Assembly: GCA_964019425.1 (NCBI GenBank)
Contig: OZ025854.1
Coordinates: 434,001-498,000 of the forward strand
Source: Flectonema sp. DT1601
Taxonomy: Eukaryota; Euglenozoa; Diplonemea; Diplonemida; Diplonemidae
DNA length: 64,000 nt
Reading direction: 5' to 3'
The notes beneath the pieces were generated by a model, which was not told the DNA's origin, searched no databases, and saw only the letters and a program-made list of their open reading frames with translations. Shown here one piece after another: positions 35,051-47,331 of the stretch (its first letter is position 1; each line of letters begins with the position of its first letter). The position numbers and the translations under genes are program-made.

Positions 35051-36491
35051 CTCTTTTCTTTTTTTTTTTCTTTGATATTATTATAACATTTGAAAACAAA
35101 AAGGTGTTGAATCTGTTTTTTTTTTTTTTTTTTTTTTTTTTTTTCATGCTTTCTTTAAAAAAAAAAAAAAAAAAAAAAATTGTATCCCTTTCCTATAAGC
35201 AAAACAGAAAAAGAAAAAAAACATCATATTTTAGGCTGTTGCAGCTGTAGTTGTCACAGTCTATTAAAAAAAAAAACCACTTGCACGGATTCAACAGCGA
35301 TTCAACTGCGCAAAACGCGTCACTGGATTGAAGAGTTTTAATGAAATACAGCAACTCATGACTTGTTTCATCTCTATGTGATGAAGCAGATGTGGAAATA
35401 AAGCTGAGTTCCTCTTCTCGTTGAATGCCACAGTGTTGTATAATTAGTTAGCAACCTGTTTCTCAACGTAACTCAGCGTGGGAGCTCCTTTTGTGTTAGT
35501 GTCTGGTAATGTGGTGTTCTACTTGTTAAAAAAAGTGTGATAGACACTGAGGACACCTTTCATAATTTGTGAGCTCCTCCTCTTCGCCCACCCTTCTTGC
35601 ATACATAGCAACAGTGATATGTACGATTTCCTTGCTTTTTCTTTTTGCACTCGTTTTTCGTGTGCTTTTTATTTCCTTAAAAAAAAAAATCATTTCTTAT
35701 TTTTTTTCTTAATTTTTTGTAGTTATTTATTTATTTTTTTTTTTTTTTGCCCTGTCTTTTGTACTACATACACAAGGTATTCTTCTATGAAAAAAAAATT
35801 GAAAAAAAAAAAAATTGGTGTTGGCGCAGGGGTTCGGCGTTCACACTTTTTTTTTTCCGTCACATGAGCTGTTCTCTAGTTACTGGAGGACAGCTCTCTT
35901 GAAAAAAAAAAAAAAAAAAAAAAACTATAATTTGTTCTTTCTATTTGGTTTCATTTATGCTACTCGACCTCATCAGCTTTTATTATTCTCACAGAATATG
36001 TAGCCAGTTGCCTTTCAGAAAACTGTTAGTTTCTATGGGTGAATGCACCTCGTTAACTTGCATATTTTTTTGTGGTTTTTTTGTTTATTAAACCGCTTTC
36101 TTTCCTTCTGAGTGAACCTGTTCTCTCTGAAACTAAGTAACGGAGTAACGGAGAAGAGGGAAATTGATAATTCAAAGCGGTCTCGAACTACTTAACAAAA
36201 AGTACGCAATAATGTTGTCTCGCACCTCCCCCCCTCTTTTTTTCCCATTCATTCTAAAGGTGGATATATATGGAGATTATCTTTGCGAGAAATTATCTTT
36301 TCAATTACTGAATTGAACGTTGCAAAAGTCAAGCATCTGAGTTTTAACGCTCTGACATGGCAACTTGTTGATTACTTTTATTTGCAAGTATGAGATCCTT
36401 TTTTCCCCTTTTGTTTGCTGCATGTTCCAGTTTTTTTTTCTTTTTTTTTTTCTTTTCCCCATTGTTTTTTTTGATTTGTTAAGTGATAATA

Positions 36492-36528
<37 letters not shown>

Positions 36529-38879
36529 GTATGCTAAAAAGTAGAGATTAAAAATAAAAAATAAATAAACAGAGAAAGTTCTATTAAATAATGATCTTCT
36601 ATCGATCCACCAAAATAGTGACGTTGGTTGTTCCGATCACTTTTTCCCTTCCCAAAGATACTTTTGTAAGAAGAGGATCTAGATCGGGTTGTCAACCTCT
36701 TCACTTCCTTGTATTTATCGCCTCAAATAGTTTTCCCATTTTTTTCCTGATCTTTGGTTGTGCGACAGTACTGCGGGTTGATTTAAAAAACCTTGTAGTA
36801 TCCTTTACCTTAGAGAATGCTTACTCCCCACCTCCCCATGTTTTCACGATTACGGTATAGAGAAATTAATTCTATTATTTATTTTTTTTCTCTATCATTG
36901 TAGTTATTACTGAAGTGCAATTAACTTCACTACTCTCCGCCACTTAATACTGAAGATTTATTCGTTGGGGGTCTTCATGTATTGAAAAAAAAAAAAAAAA
37001 AAAAAAGTAATTTGTGTGGTGTACCTAAGAAGTCGAAATCGCAGTCGGCCCCATATCTTCCTCCCCTTTAAAAGTATGTCTGATTTCTGTAAAGTGTTTG
37101 CAGTACTTAGTCTATATTGTCGTGTGGCACACTAGTAATATGTTATAGTTACTTTTGTGTCCTGTTTTTACAGTTGCAGTTTTTGTTGCAACTGCTAATC
37201 CAAAAGCACTCTTTTCCTTCCATCTTCTATATTTCATTTAGCTAATATTCCCGTTCTCATCGTCCCACTCGTTTTGTCCTGTTTTTTTTTTTTTTTCTTC
37301 AAATTTTCCACCTCCCTTTTTTCCCCCCTCACACTAATATCACACGAACATGATTTTTAAAAAAAAAAAAAAAAAGTTATTAAAAAAAATGCAATAATAA
37401 TAGGAAAAAAATAGTTAAGATACTACACAGAATGGCCTTTTTTTTTTTTTTTTTTTGTAAGATAAGTCGGTGATTTGTTGTTAACGAAATAAAAAAAATA
37501 AACGTATCCCGCTTGCCGCGGAAACAGAAATGAATTTACACTAGAGGCTGTGACCTCCCTGTACACGTGTTTGTATTTGCCGAGGGATTCAGTTTCGTTG
37601 GTTTATTGTGTTTTGTGAAATGTCATGCGTCGACAAGAATAAAAAAGAAAAAAAAAAAGAAGAAAAATAGTAGCTGTATGTGGGGTAGTGAGTTCACACA
37701 TCTCAGCGTTTCCGCTTCAGCAATAGAGTTCCCCAGTAAGCAAATAATATCAACCGAAACTAAATGAAAAGTATGTTCGAACGATAGAAAAAAAACGAAT
37801 AAAATTATTTAAAAAAAAAAAAATAATAATAATAAAGATGACAACAACCCGCTTTATTGTGTTAAAGTAGGAAGACCACGATGTTTTTTTTTTCTTTTTC
37901 TTTTTTTTTTTTTTTTTTTTTAAATCTGCGTTAGTAGAAAGTAGAAATGATACACGTTTTTGAAAATAGTACTAAAAACCCGTGCAATCTCATTCTTCAT
38001 AGGTGATTTCCTTTTTTTTTTTTCTTTTTCAGCTTCAACCGAAGTACACTTTTTCATGGCGTGCAATTTATGTAGTTTCCGCGATCTCAAATTTCCACGA
38101 GAGATGAATAACTGTGGCTGATACTGTACATAAAATCATGCTATCATCTACGTGGCGTTCCCTCCAGCACCACTTCCCTTTCGAAAATAAAAAAAAAATA
38201 GAACCAAAAAAAAAAACTCAGAACCGTTGCTACATAACAGCTCGGCACATTAGCTCTGCCCATCGCTTATTTTTATTTTATTTTAACATTTCGTAAATTT
38301 GCTTTTTTTTTTTTTTTTTTTTCCCCCTTCCCTCGTTTCAATATTACCTTGCGTTGTTGCAGGCATTTTCCTCGTAAATAAAGTGCTTAAATAAGGTAGC
38401 TTTTTGCTTTTTTTTTTTTTTTTTTTTTCCCCTTGTCGGGTGAAAAATTTTAACCGGGTGAAAAAAAAAAAAAAATAAAAAATTAAGCGTTCCGCCTGTA
38501 GTAAGTCAGGTGCAACGAACACCGCAAATTATATATGCAACTCAGTTTGGTATTTTATTTGGGGAGCGTACGCATTCGCCTTAGTCGAATTGTGAGGCTG
38601 TATTTGTAGACACCTTACAGATAACGTTATAATTGGGATTATTCTTTTACCGATTTACGTGCGACGAGGAAAGAACGGGGGAATGTGCAGCCGTTGTTTC
38701 TTTCCTTAAGTTAAGTTTCAGTTTTCTTTTTCCCCCCCTCTTTTTTCTTTCATTTATTTTTAGTTGCATCCCATAAGCACCCTGTCTTGACCCTTCTAGG
38801 CTACTAGGACAACCTGTGCGTTTAAATAGTGTTTTAAAAAAAAATAAAAGGCGAGTATCGGAATCATTGCGACCGAGAG

Positions 38880-38910
<31 letters not shown>

Positions 38911-39483
38911 CCCCCGAAAAATCCAGTTCCGTTTCATATAAGATGAAATATGAAAACTTTTTTAAGCTGCTCAGCACGAAGGAGTCTCTCCGTGTTCCCT
39001 TCTTGCGATTGTGGTTGTCTTTTCAAGAATCTTTCTATTTCATCTCAACAATGAGTGGTTTAATAAGGCTCACTCACAATGAGAAAACAGCCACTGTATC
39101 CACTGTATCAGCGAACTAGGAGGGGGGAAAAAAAAAAAAAAAAAAAAAGTAATGACGTACCCTCACATTTATAAATGTCACGTTCTCTGTGGAATATTGC
39201 TATTAAAAAAAACATGTTTTATTTATGCTTAAACAGCCTCTCTGCATAAGTTTTTTTTTTTTTAAAAAAGCGGAGGGGCGCATGTTGCTTATTATTTTCT
39301 TCTATCCTTCTGATGGAATAATATTGTTACACTTGTTCTTTTTAGTCTTTTCGTACGCCACGTGGGCCTACTAGTCACCTTTGCGATGTGCCCTCTGGTG
39401 CCATTCTGGTTGGTGGGCAGCTGTTCATTCTTTTTTTTTTTTTCCACTTCAAAATCTTTTCAACGCAATTTAAAAAAAAAGGG

Positions 39484-39515
<32 letters not shown>

Positions 39516-40096
39516 CATCTTCACGCAAGGGGTATATTGGGTGCCTCTCCGACTTCCTCTCAACGGAATTACAATTCTCCCCTCCCAGAGTCCTGCTCCG
39601 CATCACACGCAGCGTGCAATTGGGGTATTCGATGGTGTGTAGTACACTTTTCTTTCTTTCCTTCCTTCTTGATTTTAAGTATGGAATGTTAATAGGCGAG
39701 TCATGTTTGTGTTAGTCGCCTGTTGTCACAATAGAAAGTGACATTGCTAGATAGTGTGTGTCACTTCTAGTGTTGCTCTTGACCAAAGAAACTTACATCA
39801 GCATTTCTGTGTGGAGTTAGGACATTGTAATTCTTTTAACTCACCTGCCTGAATTACTTTGCCGTTGTTTTATCCATCGAGTAATTAATCGGTTAACATG
39901 TAGAAGGGTTCTGTTCAATGATCCCTTTTACGTTTTCTTTTTATACCTTTACCCTCTGAACACACCACAACGTGCCTCCTTTCATCTTCACAACGCGGCT
40001 TTCATTTCTTTCGGCAGCCTCTCTTTCACGAGGGAAAGGTTTTCTCAGTGAGAGAATTCCCACGAAATAGGTGGACGTTACAAAGTTGCTTTTCTA

Positions 40097-40128
<32 letters not shown>

Positions 40129-40496
40129 TTCTCCCTTGTTTTGGTTTCTAAGTTTTCCCACACTTTTTTTTTTTTTTTTTTTTTGACATAATTATCTAGC
40201 ATTGCACAGGTTTCTTGTTCTGTTCTCTTCCAGTGTTGGGTCCCCCTCTCCACGGTATGTAGAGCTCTTATTCCCAATACTCTGAATGAGTGAACTAGGG
40301 CTAAATTAGTCTTTTATCCTCAATCATGCGCTGCGACACTGAAAAGTCCAGACACAGCTTTCCCCTAAGAAAAATACTGCTAATTGAGTAAAACTGCTTA
40401 CGATAATATAGTAAGAAAGTAACTACACTCCAGAATTGCTGGGGTGATTCAGCCTCAATGAGGGAATAGAGGTAAGAGGTGTATGGATTACTCTCG

Positions 40497-40637
40497 GAAC
40501 CTAAATAGTTACTTTAAAAGGCTAAGTTAAGCATCACCATAGTCACTGTATCCTTAACAGATTGTTAAATTATCGTTTTATGTTAATATGATACAAAACA
40601 TGTTGTATTTTTACAAATTCAAACATTCAACCCCCAA
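40497..40637 (+). repeat. ~140-bp dispersed repeat, copy 2
   Basis: Second copy of 34911-35050. No clear target duplication or terminal repeat is visible at either copy, so the family cannot be assigned. Confidence 0.85.
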
Positions 40638-43552
40638 GGTAACGTAGCTCAATGATGTTTACGTGGCCTCCGACGGTATTCTTTTTTTATTTTTGCAATC
40701 GAATGCTACGCTGCTGATGGTTCTTTTAGTTTTCCTTTCAGTGTGAAATACCTCAAAAAAAAAAGAATCCCGATTTACCCTTCACTTTTATGTACCCTTT
40801 GGGATTGCTGCCTAAATGCGAAGTTTAAAATACCTTTTTTTTTAATTCCTCTACGGGTTATAGAAATAAAGTCAGCTGACGGCAGATCCGCTTAGGTGTA
40901 TTTTTTATTTTTTTTTTTATACTTGAAGCAATCGTTATCTACGACTACAGTTAGTTTCGTAATGATCAGTTTCCCCGGCACAAGCAAAACAAGACAAACG
41001 AAGAAACGTGTAACTACTAGCCGAAGCCTGCAGGCTGAAGAGTGAAGTAGGCGCGTGCTTTTCAAGCAAGCTTTTTTTTTTTTTTCCTTCCGACCAGCGA
41101 GATTCCATGGCAGGGAAAGCAATCATGATTACAGCTTTCTTCACTATCAGATTGGGAAAAACTGAGGGTTGAAAGTCACAAATATGTCAAGTTTTGATCC
41201 ACATGCTATAACGATAACATCATTGTATAGTATTCAAGGGTTCAATTATATTGTGTTGTATCTTTGTTTACTTTTCCCTCCTACTCCTACTACTGTAGTA
41301 ACGTTCCATTAGTGAGACCGTGTTCCTGTTGGTTTTTTTCTTTTTTATGGTATCTTTTTTTTATTAAGAGTTGTCTGAGAACACGGGGGGCTCCATTTCA
41401 TTTTATTATCGTTGTTGTGTCAACCTAGCTCCTGATTTTTTTTTTTGTTTTTTTTTTAAAGTTGTTTTGTTATCTGGCTGTGAGGATGTTGATCATTGCC
41501 AGAAACACGTTTTTACCTGCTCAAGAGCAGCCGCAAGTAGGCTCCATATCGCCCCCGCCCCTACCCAAGTTTTTTTTATACCAAAAAAAAAAAAAAAAAA
41601 AAGAAAATAATTATTAAAAAAAAAAAAAAAAAGAGGATATTTGCCCGTTACAGAAGGCAGAAACTAAACAAAATAGATAGCTTTCACAGATTCGTTAAAA
41701 TCAAAGAGACATGTGATGATCAAATTTGAGTGTTGCTGAAGCTATTAGACAAGATGTTGCGGGTAGTCGTGCAAACGAAAACCATGTGGGCTACCAAATG
41801 CAATATTAAAAAAAAACATTAAAGACCCAATATCCCCAGCGATGTATTAATTTAGAGTAAAGTCTCTTTTATAGTTGCTGCCTGTCAACGAGACTCCGGT
41901 CCGTGCATTTTTTTCAGGATGGTGAGATTTTTTTAATTTTTTGTAATCTTTTTTTTTTTTTTAAGCCAAACACATCAGAAGGCGCATGGCCTCTGTTTTT
42001 ATGTGTTAACTTTTTATCACCCCATCCCCCTGCTCCCTGTCAATGAGGTGGTGCGTTTGGCTTCCACGACATTATTCTTTTTGCATTTTCCCCCTAATTA
42101 CTTTTTTTGTCCTGAGAAGTTTTCCCATTCTGTCACCTTGATGACAAAACCATCATTGACGGACTGAGTACACAAGCGATTGGGCTTCTTTTGCTCAGTT
42201 GTTCCTCCTACACGTTTCCCTCCCTTTTTTTTTTCCTTTTTTTTCTCCCTTGGGCTTTTCTTCTTTCCCTTACAGAAATATACCTTGTAGTTACTTCTAG
42301 ACTGCAAGAAAAAGAAAAAAAAAAAGTATTCTAAAATGATTGTTGTACTGGAGGTTATCAAGAATTCTATGTTGTGTAATCTGAGTAGTTCAAATATAGC
42401 AGTTTTTTTTTTCCTCATTCTCTACCTTCCCTAGGGCAACTTCCTCCAACTTACTTGGTTGATAGTTTTAGGACGGGATGTGACGAATAACAGGTTTCTC
42501 TTGTGGTCGCTTTGATGTTGAAGTATATAGCTGTTTTTCTTCTTCTTCTTCTTATTCTTCTCTTTTTTTTTCCTTTTCCCCTGCTCTTCTTGTTTTTTTT
42601 CCTACAGTTAAAAATACACCTCACTAATATTGTTAAGGCTACACGGTAGTGCATCATTTTTGCGCACGCATTCTTTTTTTTCTCTTTTTTTTTTTCGAAA
42701 TTGCGGCATCTTTATACTATTCTGTTTGCTGCTCTGCCTCAACGTGATTGCATTTGTGCCACATGTGGTAGAGTAGTGGAATGAGGATAATACTATTTTG
42801 CCTTAGAAGCCCTGTTGCTCCTAATTTTCCTATGTTTTCCTTGTCTCCGTATGCGAATCCTTTTTATTTGTCGTTATTTTTTTTCACTCTTTTTTTCTTT
42901 CTTTTAAAATATGTTTTTTTTTTTTTTTTTTTTTTTTTTTTCGAGAAGGAAACCAATACAGATTTGAGAGCCACAAAATATCCGGCTCACGTAAATGGTT
43001 TCTAACCAATTGATCTGGTTTTTTCGAGATTCCATGCAACAGTCTCCTGTGTAACAAAGTAACAGAAACATTTTTCTTTTTTCTTTTTTTTTTTTCCTCG
43101 CTCACCGTATCATCACTCCATATAATTAGACAAATGGAATGGCTTTATTGTTTTAAAGACTCTCAAGTAGAGTAACTTACGCACAAAAAAGTTGAAATTC
43201 CGATGTTTGTTTGAAGTAATATGGTTTATTTGTTCTCCTCGTGTGTTTTTACCCAAGGATTTGATTAAGAGGGTTACTTATGTGTCGCACGTGTGTCCGC
43301 ACGAGTCCTTTTTTTTGTTTTCTCTCTCTCTTTTTTTTGTTTTGTTTCTTCTGTTGCTTTTGTTTAAGTTTGATAAAATGAATATTTTTGTTGGCTCCTT
43401 ATTATTTTTTTTTCCGGGTTGCGGTCACTCCTCGCTGTTTTTATTGTTATTATCACTATTTTTTTATTTTATTTCATATTTTTATTTAAAAAATGCCGAT
43501 TATCGAATTTTGATTGAACGTCATTGCTGATGTTGGTGCAACGTAATAGACC

Positions 43553-43588
<36 letters not shown>

Positions 43589-44055
43589 CTGAAGCTGGTC
43601 GACTTCTATTGAGTTGATTGCTGCTTTAGATGTAAACAGATAAACATATATACTTACAACATCACATTTATTGGATATATTGTAAGTAAATAAGTAACTC
43701 TGTTTGTACACTTCCTCACTTTGGAGGACTGACTGCCAATCGATAGTTGTTCCTCCTTCCCATTCTCTCCTCCCCTTACACAGCCACTTACCGTCTAACG
43801 TGGTTGCACTGTTTTTTCAAGCCCGCTTCCCTGCCCCCTTTCCCGAGTTTTTCTTTTCGCCGTTCTTCAACTAGTAGCAACGTCGCTTTTTTTGCTTTTC
43901 AACATGTCCATGTTGAGGTTTGTTTTGAGTCAAATACTCTGTTTATCAATTGTAGTTTTTATCTTAAACAGGAGACAGCGAATGGTGCAACAGTTTCGTT
44001 TTGGTTTTATGCCGCTGCATTGTACTCTTATCAAAAAACAGCATAAGCAGCAAAA

Positions 44056-44751
44056 ATGAGATCCGCTCGGGCAGCTGTAGTCTTGGCAGGAAGTGGTGTG
44101 TACGATGGAAGTGAAATTGGGGAAAGCATTTCATTGTTTATTGCTTTGGGAAAGTATGATGCTAGGATAAAGTGCTTTGCACCGAATGAAGATCAAATGC
44201 ATGTCGTAAACCACACTAGTGGTGAAGAGCAAGCTGGTCAAACTCGCAATCAGATATCTGAGTCAAACAGGATCGCGAGAGGAGGTGTTCTTCCTCTCAC
44301 TGATCTTAAGAGTTCTGACTTCGATGTCTTGTTCCTTCCGGGTGGGTTTGGTGTTGCAAAGAATCTCTGCAACTTCGCTGTTGCCGGTCCGGATATGACC
44401 GCAGACCCAGAAATGGAACGAGTCTTAAGAGAATTTCACTCTACGAAAACCCCCATTGGTGCTTGCTGTATCTCACCAGTTCTGCTAGCAAAGGTTCTTG
44501 GCCAGCACAAGATTAACATCACACTTGGCAAGTCCAAAGGAGACAACTGGCCATACGCCGGAAGCATCGCGGCTGCTAATTCTTTCGGAGCTGTTACACA
44601 CGACAAGGACACTAGAGAAGTAGTTATCGATGAAGAAAATAGAATTGTTACATCACCTGCCTTTATGAAGGGTGACGCTAATCACTATGAAGTCTACAAA
44701 GACATTAAGAACATGGTAGCGACTACTCTTTCTCTGTGTAAGCAAGCTTAA
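44056..44751 (+). CDS. ElbB/ES1-like DJ-1/PfpI superfamily protein (231 aa)
   Basis: Aligns throughout with the ElbB (bacteria) / ES1 / GATD3 (mitochondrial) family: VVLAGSGVYDGSEIGESI near the N-terminus, KCFAPNEDQMHVVNH, LFLPGGFGVAKNLCNFA near 95, and the nucleophile elbow GACCISPVL with Cys138 at the conserved position. Length is normal. The family has a class I glutamine-amidotransferase-like fold; the Cys is thought to act in deglycation or related chemistry, and the exact substrate is not settled. No clear mitochondrial targeting peptide is present, because the conserved fold begins at residue ~5. An acceptor-like CAG lies 14 nt before the start (44039-44041). The next gene follows 155 bp downstream. 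Confidence 0.93.
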   Translation: MRSARAAVVLAGSGVYDGSEIGESISLFIALGKYDARIKCFAPNEDQMHVVNHTSGEEQAGQTRNQISESNRIARGGVLPLTDLKSSDFDVLFLPGGFGVAKNLCNFAVAGPDMTADPEMERVLREFHSTKTPIGACCISPVLLAKVLGQHKINITLGKSKGDNWPYAGSIAAANSFGAVTHDKDTREVVIDEENRIVTSPAFMKGDANHYEVYKDIKNMVATTLSLCKQA

Positions 44752-44906
44752 TATGACTCTCTGTGTGAGGAAAAAGACTGTTCCCTGTAATCCTTCAGTC
44801 AGGATTACCGAAAGGCGATTGAGTGTTTGTATTGTTGTGTTGGGTAGTTAGTTGTAGATTGACTTTTTGTTACATCATATCAGATCAAAAATAAAACAAA
44901 AAAAAT

Positions 44907-46592
44907 ATGATTAGAAATCTTGCTGCAGCATTACTGTTACCATTAGCACACAGCGAAGAGTTGAGATCTGTTCCAGCTGTTCGATGTGTTGGAGGAGCAG
45001 TAGTAGATGTTCAAGTTGAGTCAGCAAGAGTTGACATCGATGGCATTGTCTCTTTTAACACTAGGATATATAAAGTTAATGGTCAACGTAGTATACCTTC
45101 AACAACAATCATTATGAAGGCTGGTGAGTATTGTGAACTTAACGTTACAAACAACTTAGTGGGAACTGCATGTGGACCAAAGCATTCCAACACCTACCAT
45201 TGTCCTGATACCACAACACTACATACTCATGGATTACATGTGTCTCCTTTCGATGATAATATTGATAGTCATATTGATCCAAATGGTGATTATCATACTT
45301 ACACATATTCACTTCCTGACTATCATTTAATGGGAACTCATTGGTATCACGCACATCATCATGGATCAACTGCATTGCAATCTCAGGGAGGTATGGCTGG
45401 TGTTCTTTTAGTTGAACCTGGTAGCTCTTACGAACTTCCTTCAGATCTGTCAAACCTTTACGAAAATTCAAAGATCCCACCTATTATGTTAAATCACATT
45501 AATTTCGGTGGTTCTGATCCAGGTGCTGGTGGATTCTTCAACTTCTTCTCATTCTTCGATCAGGAAGGAGTCGTTAATCGATACGATCCAATCACTGTAC
45601 CTCTTGACTTGAAATGGAATGAAGAAAGAGTAAAGGAAACTGGAAAAGACTTTTACGTCGTGAACGGTCAGTATAATCCAACTATTACCGTCACTGCTGA
45701 AGATGCAACTTTGTTGAGAATGTCACATGCTGGTGACTATAGACATTTGAGTCTGGTTCTTGAAGGAGAATATTCACAACACTGTACCCTAACACTTCTA
45801 GCTAGAGATGGAGTCTTTCATAGAACTCCTTATCTTAAGCTGTCAACGATTGTCTTTACTCAGGGAACTCGAGTTGACCTTTCAGTATTTTGTTCTTCAG
45901 AAGCAGCTGGTCAAGTAATCAGAGTCTCAGCATCGGATAGCCCTCCGGTAAACCCTTCAGCTGTGAACACGCAGACTCAGTATTCTGTTTTTAAAATATC
46001 CGTCGCTTCTAAAAAACGTTTTAGACCAGGAAATCCAATCCCTACAAGTGAGGCATCTCTCCCAAGTAATTTACAAAGTCTGATGGATGTTCCCGCTCAG
46101 AAGGGAGGAGAGCGTGGTGTTGAAACAATTAGATTTGGATTTGGTGGTTCTTCATTCCAAGGAAGAGGTGTCAATGGCAACGCCTTTCCGGGATGGCAAG
46201 AGAAGAATGAGGAAAAGAGATACGTCGAAGAGTTCTGTCTTGAAAAAGCATATGAGTTGCAATTATCCAGCGCACCGACTAACACATTCTCACCTGATGG
46301 TCCAGTTCTGTCATCTCAAGGGTTCCATCCGTATCACCAGCATATTAACCACTTTCAAATATATAACGGACATGATAACACTGGTATGGTTATGCGTAAT
46401 GGAGAATGGAGAGATATCGTACCTGTTTGGTCTGGTGTAGGGACAGTGATTAGATTCAAACCAGTCAAATACGAAGGGGATGTTGTAGTTCACTGCCACC
46501 TCCTTCAACATGAAGACAGCGGAATGATGGGATTATACAAAATGAAGACTTGTCTGGAGTCGAACGCTACAACTAATTCTACGAGGCCGTAG
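44907..46592 (+). CDS. Secreted multicopper oxidase (561 aa)
   Basis: The four copper-binding motifs are all present: HTHG at 106-109, HWYHAHHHG at 145-153, HPYHQHINHF at 474-483 and HCHLLQHEDSGMM at 529-541, with type-1 Cys530 and a Met axial ligand. An N-terminal hydrophobic segment (IRNLAAALLLPLAHSE) is a likely signal peptide, so the enzyme is probably secreted or lysosomal/periplasmic-like. Such enzymes oxidise phenols, metal ions or other substrates while reducing O2 to water. The substrate cannot be read from sequence. The first cupredoxin domain has extra Cys residues (C76, C89, C98) that may form disulfides. Acceptor-like CATATCAG lies 23 nt before the ATG. Confidence 0.94.
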   Translation: MIRNLAAALLLPLAHSEELRSVPAVRCVGGAVVDVQVESARVDIDGIVSFNTRIYKVNGQRSIPSTTIIMKAGEYCELNVTNNLVGTACGPKHSNTYHCPDTTTLHTHGLHVSPFDDNIDSHIDPNGDYHTYTYSLPDYHLMGTHWYHAHHHGSTALQSQGGMAGVLLVEPGSSYELPSDLSNLYENSKIPPIMLNHINFGGSDPGAGGFFNFFSFFDQEGVVNRYDPITVPLDLKWNEERVKETGKDFYVVNGQYNPTITVTAEDATLLRMSHAGDYRHLSLVLEGEYSQHCTLTLLARDGVFHRTPYLKLSTIVFTQGTRVDLSVFCSSEAAGQVIRVSASDSPPVNPSAVNTQTQYSVFKISVASKKRFRPGNPIPTSEASLPSNLQSLMDVPAQKGGERGVETIRFGFGGSSFQGRGVNGNAFPGWQEKNEEKRYVEEFCLEKAYELQLSSAPTNTFSPDGPVLSSQGFHPYHQHINHFQIYNGHDNTGMVMRNGEWRDIVPVWSGVGTVIRFKPVKYEGDVVVHCHLLQHEDSGMMGLYKMKTCLESNATTNSTRP

Positions 46593-46950
46593 AAATACGA
46601 CTAATTTTTTTTTTTTTTTTTTTTTTACATCTTAAAATGTAAAAACGTTGAGCAAAAAATGATTTCCCAATGATTTTTTTTCTTTTTCCCGTTCTATCTT
46701 TTTCTATATTATATTATATTATTTATTTATTTTTTTTCTACTTTATTCTTTTACTTCTCACCAATGTGGTTATAATAACAAGCTGTGTCAATTCTTACTT
46801 TTTGCTGTTACTGTTTTAGTTCTTCGGAAACTAACAAAATAATCCTTACACGGATTGCGTTCAAACTACTACCGCAGTTATCGAAGAGCTGCCTGATTTT
46901 CTTTCAGTATCTACTAAACTGGTACTCGGTAGTTGGTTGAGCTCACTAGC

Positions 46951-47005
46951 TAACTCGAAGTCCCTTTGCTGAGAAGGGGCAAAACCCGTTGAGTACTTTC
47001 TTCGC
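46951..47005 (+). repeat. ~54-bp direct repeat, copy 1
   Basis: CTCGAAGTCCCTTTGCTGAG and GAGTACTTTCTTCGC are shared with 47278-47331, with one indel and one substitution between them. The copies are ~327 bp apart. Confidence 0.85.
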
Positions 47006-47277
47006 CAAATTGAGCAAAAGCAAATAAACATCGCTAGCCCTATCCTGGCGAGCTCCGATGGATTTTTATCTTTGAACGATAGCAACTTCAACATAGAATG
47101 AAGTCCCTTAGAACTTACTGATGAAGGACTAAAAAGGGACAAGTAGTATAAGATTAAGGCCTGAAACTACATATTCTATTACCCTTTTGATGTTAGGAAA
47201 CTGCAGAAATGAATACTTTTCTTTTATTGATCTCTACTTTTCTTATTCTCACTTTTCTGTTCTAAAATTAATGATAC

Positions 47278-47331
47278 TAACTCGAAGTCCCTTTGCTGAG
47301 AAGGGCAAAACCCGATGAGTACTTTCTTCGC
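47278..47331 (+). repeat. ~54-bp direct repeat, copy 2
   Basis: Second copy of the 46951-47005 repeat. It continues into CTGAAGAAGGCTGGG, which has no counterpart after copy 1. Confidence 0.85.

Larger units (their letters stand above)
32017..44055. other. 12-kb gene-poor, T-rich region
   Basis: No recognisable protein or RNA gene in 12 kb. The + strand is T-rich, with many T and A runs of 10-30 nt and microsatellites (CT repeat ~33860, ATT repeat ~34217). Most small ORFs are Phe, Lys or Leu runs; the best mixed-composition one is 34535-34939 (134 aa), without a recognised domain and lying next to a repeat. It holds one repeated ~140-bp sequence (34911 and 40497). It could be long 3' UTRs, non-coding transcription or a strand-boundary region; nothing decides between these. 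Confidence 0.6.

Noticed and set aside
27717-43711. Many short ORFs made of Phe, Lys or Leu runs
   Set aside because: They are translations of T and A homopolymer runs with no domain or conserved composition.
46861-47142. Minus-strand ORF of 93 aa between the multicopper oxidase and LanC-like genes
   Set aside because: It overlaps a local direct repeat, has no recognised domain and no flanking gene signals.
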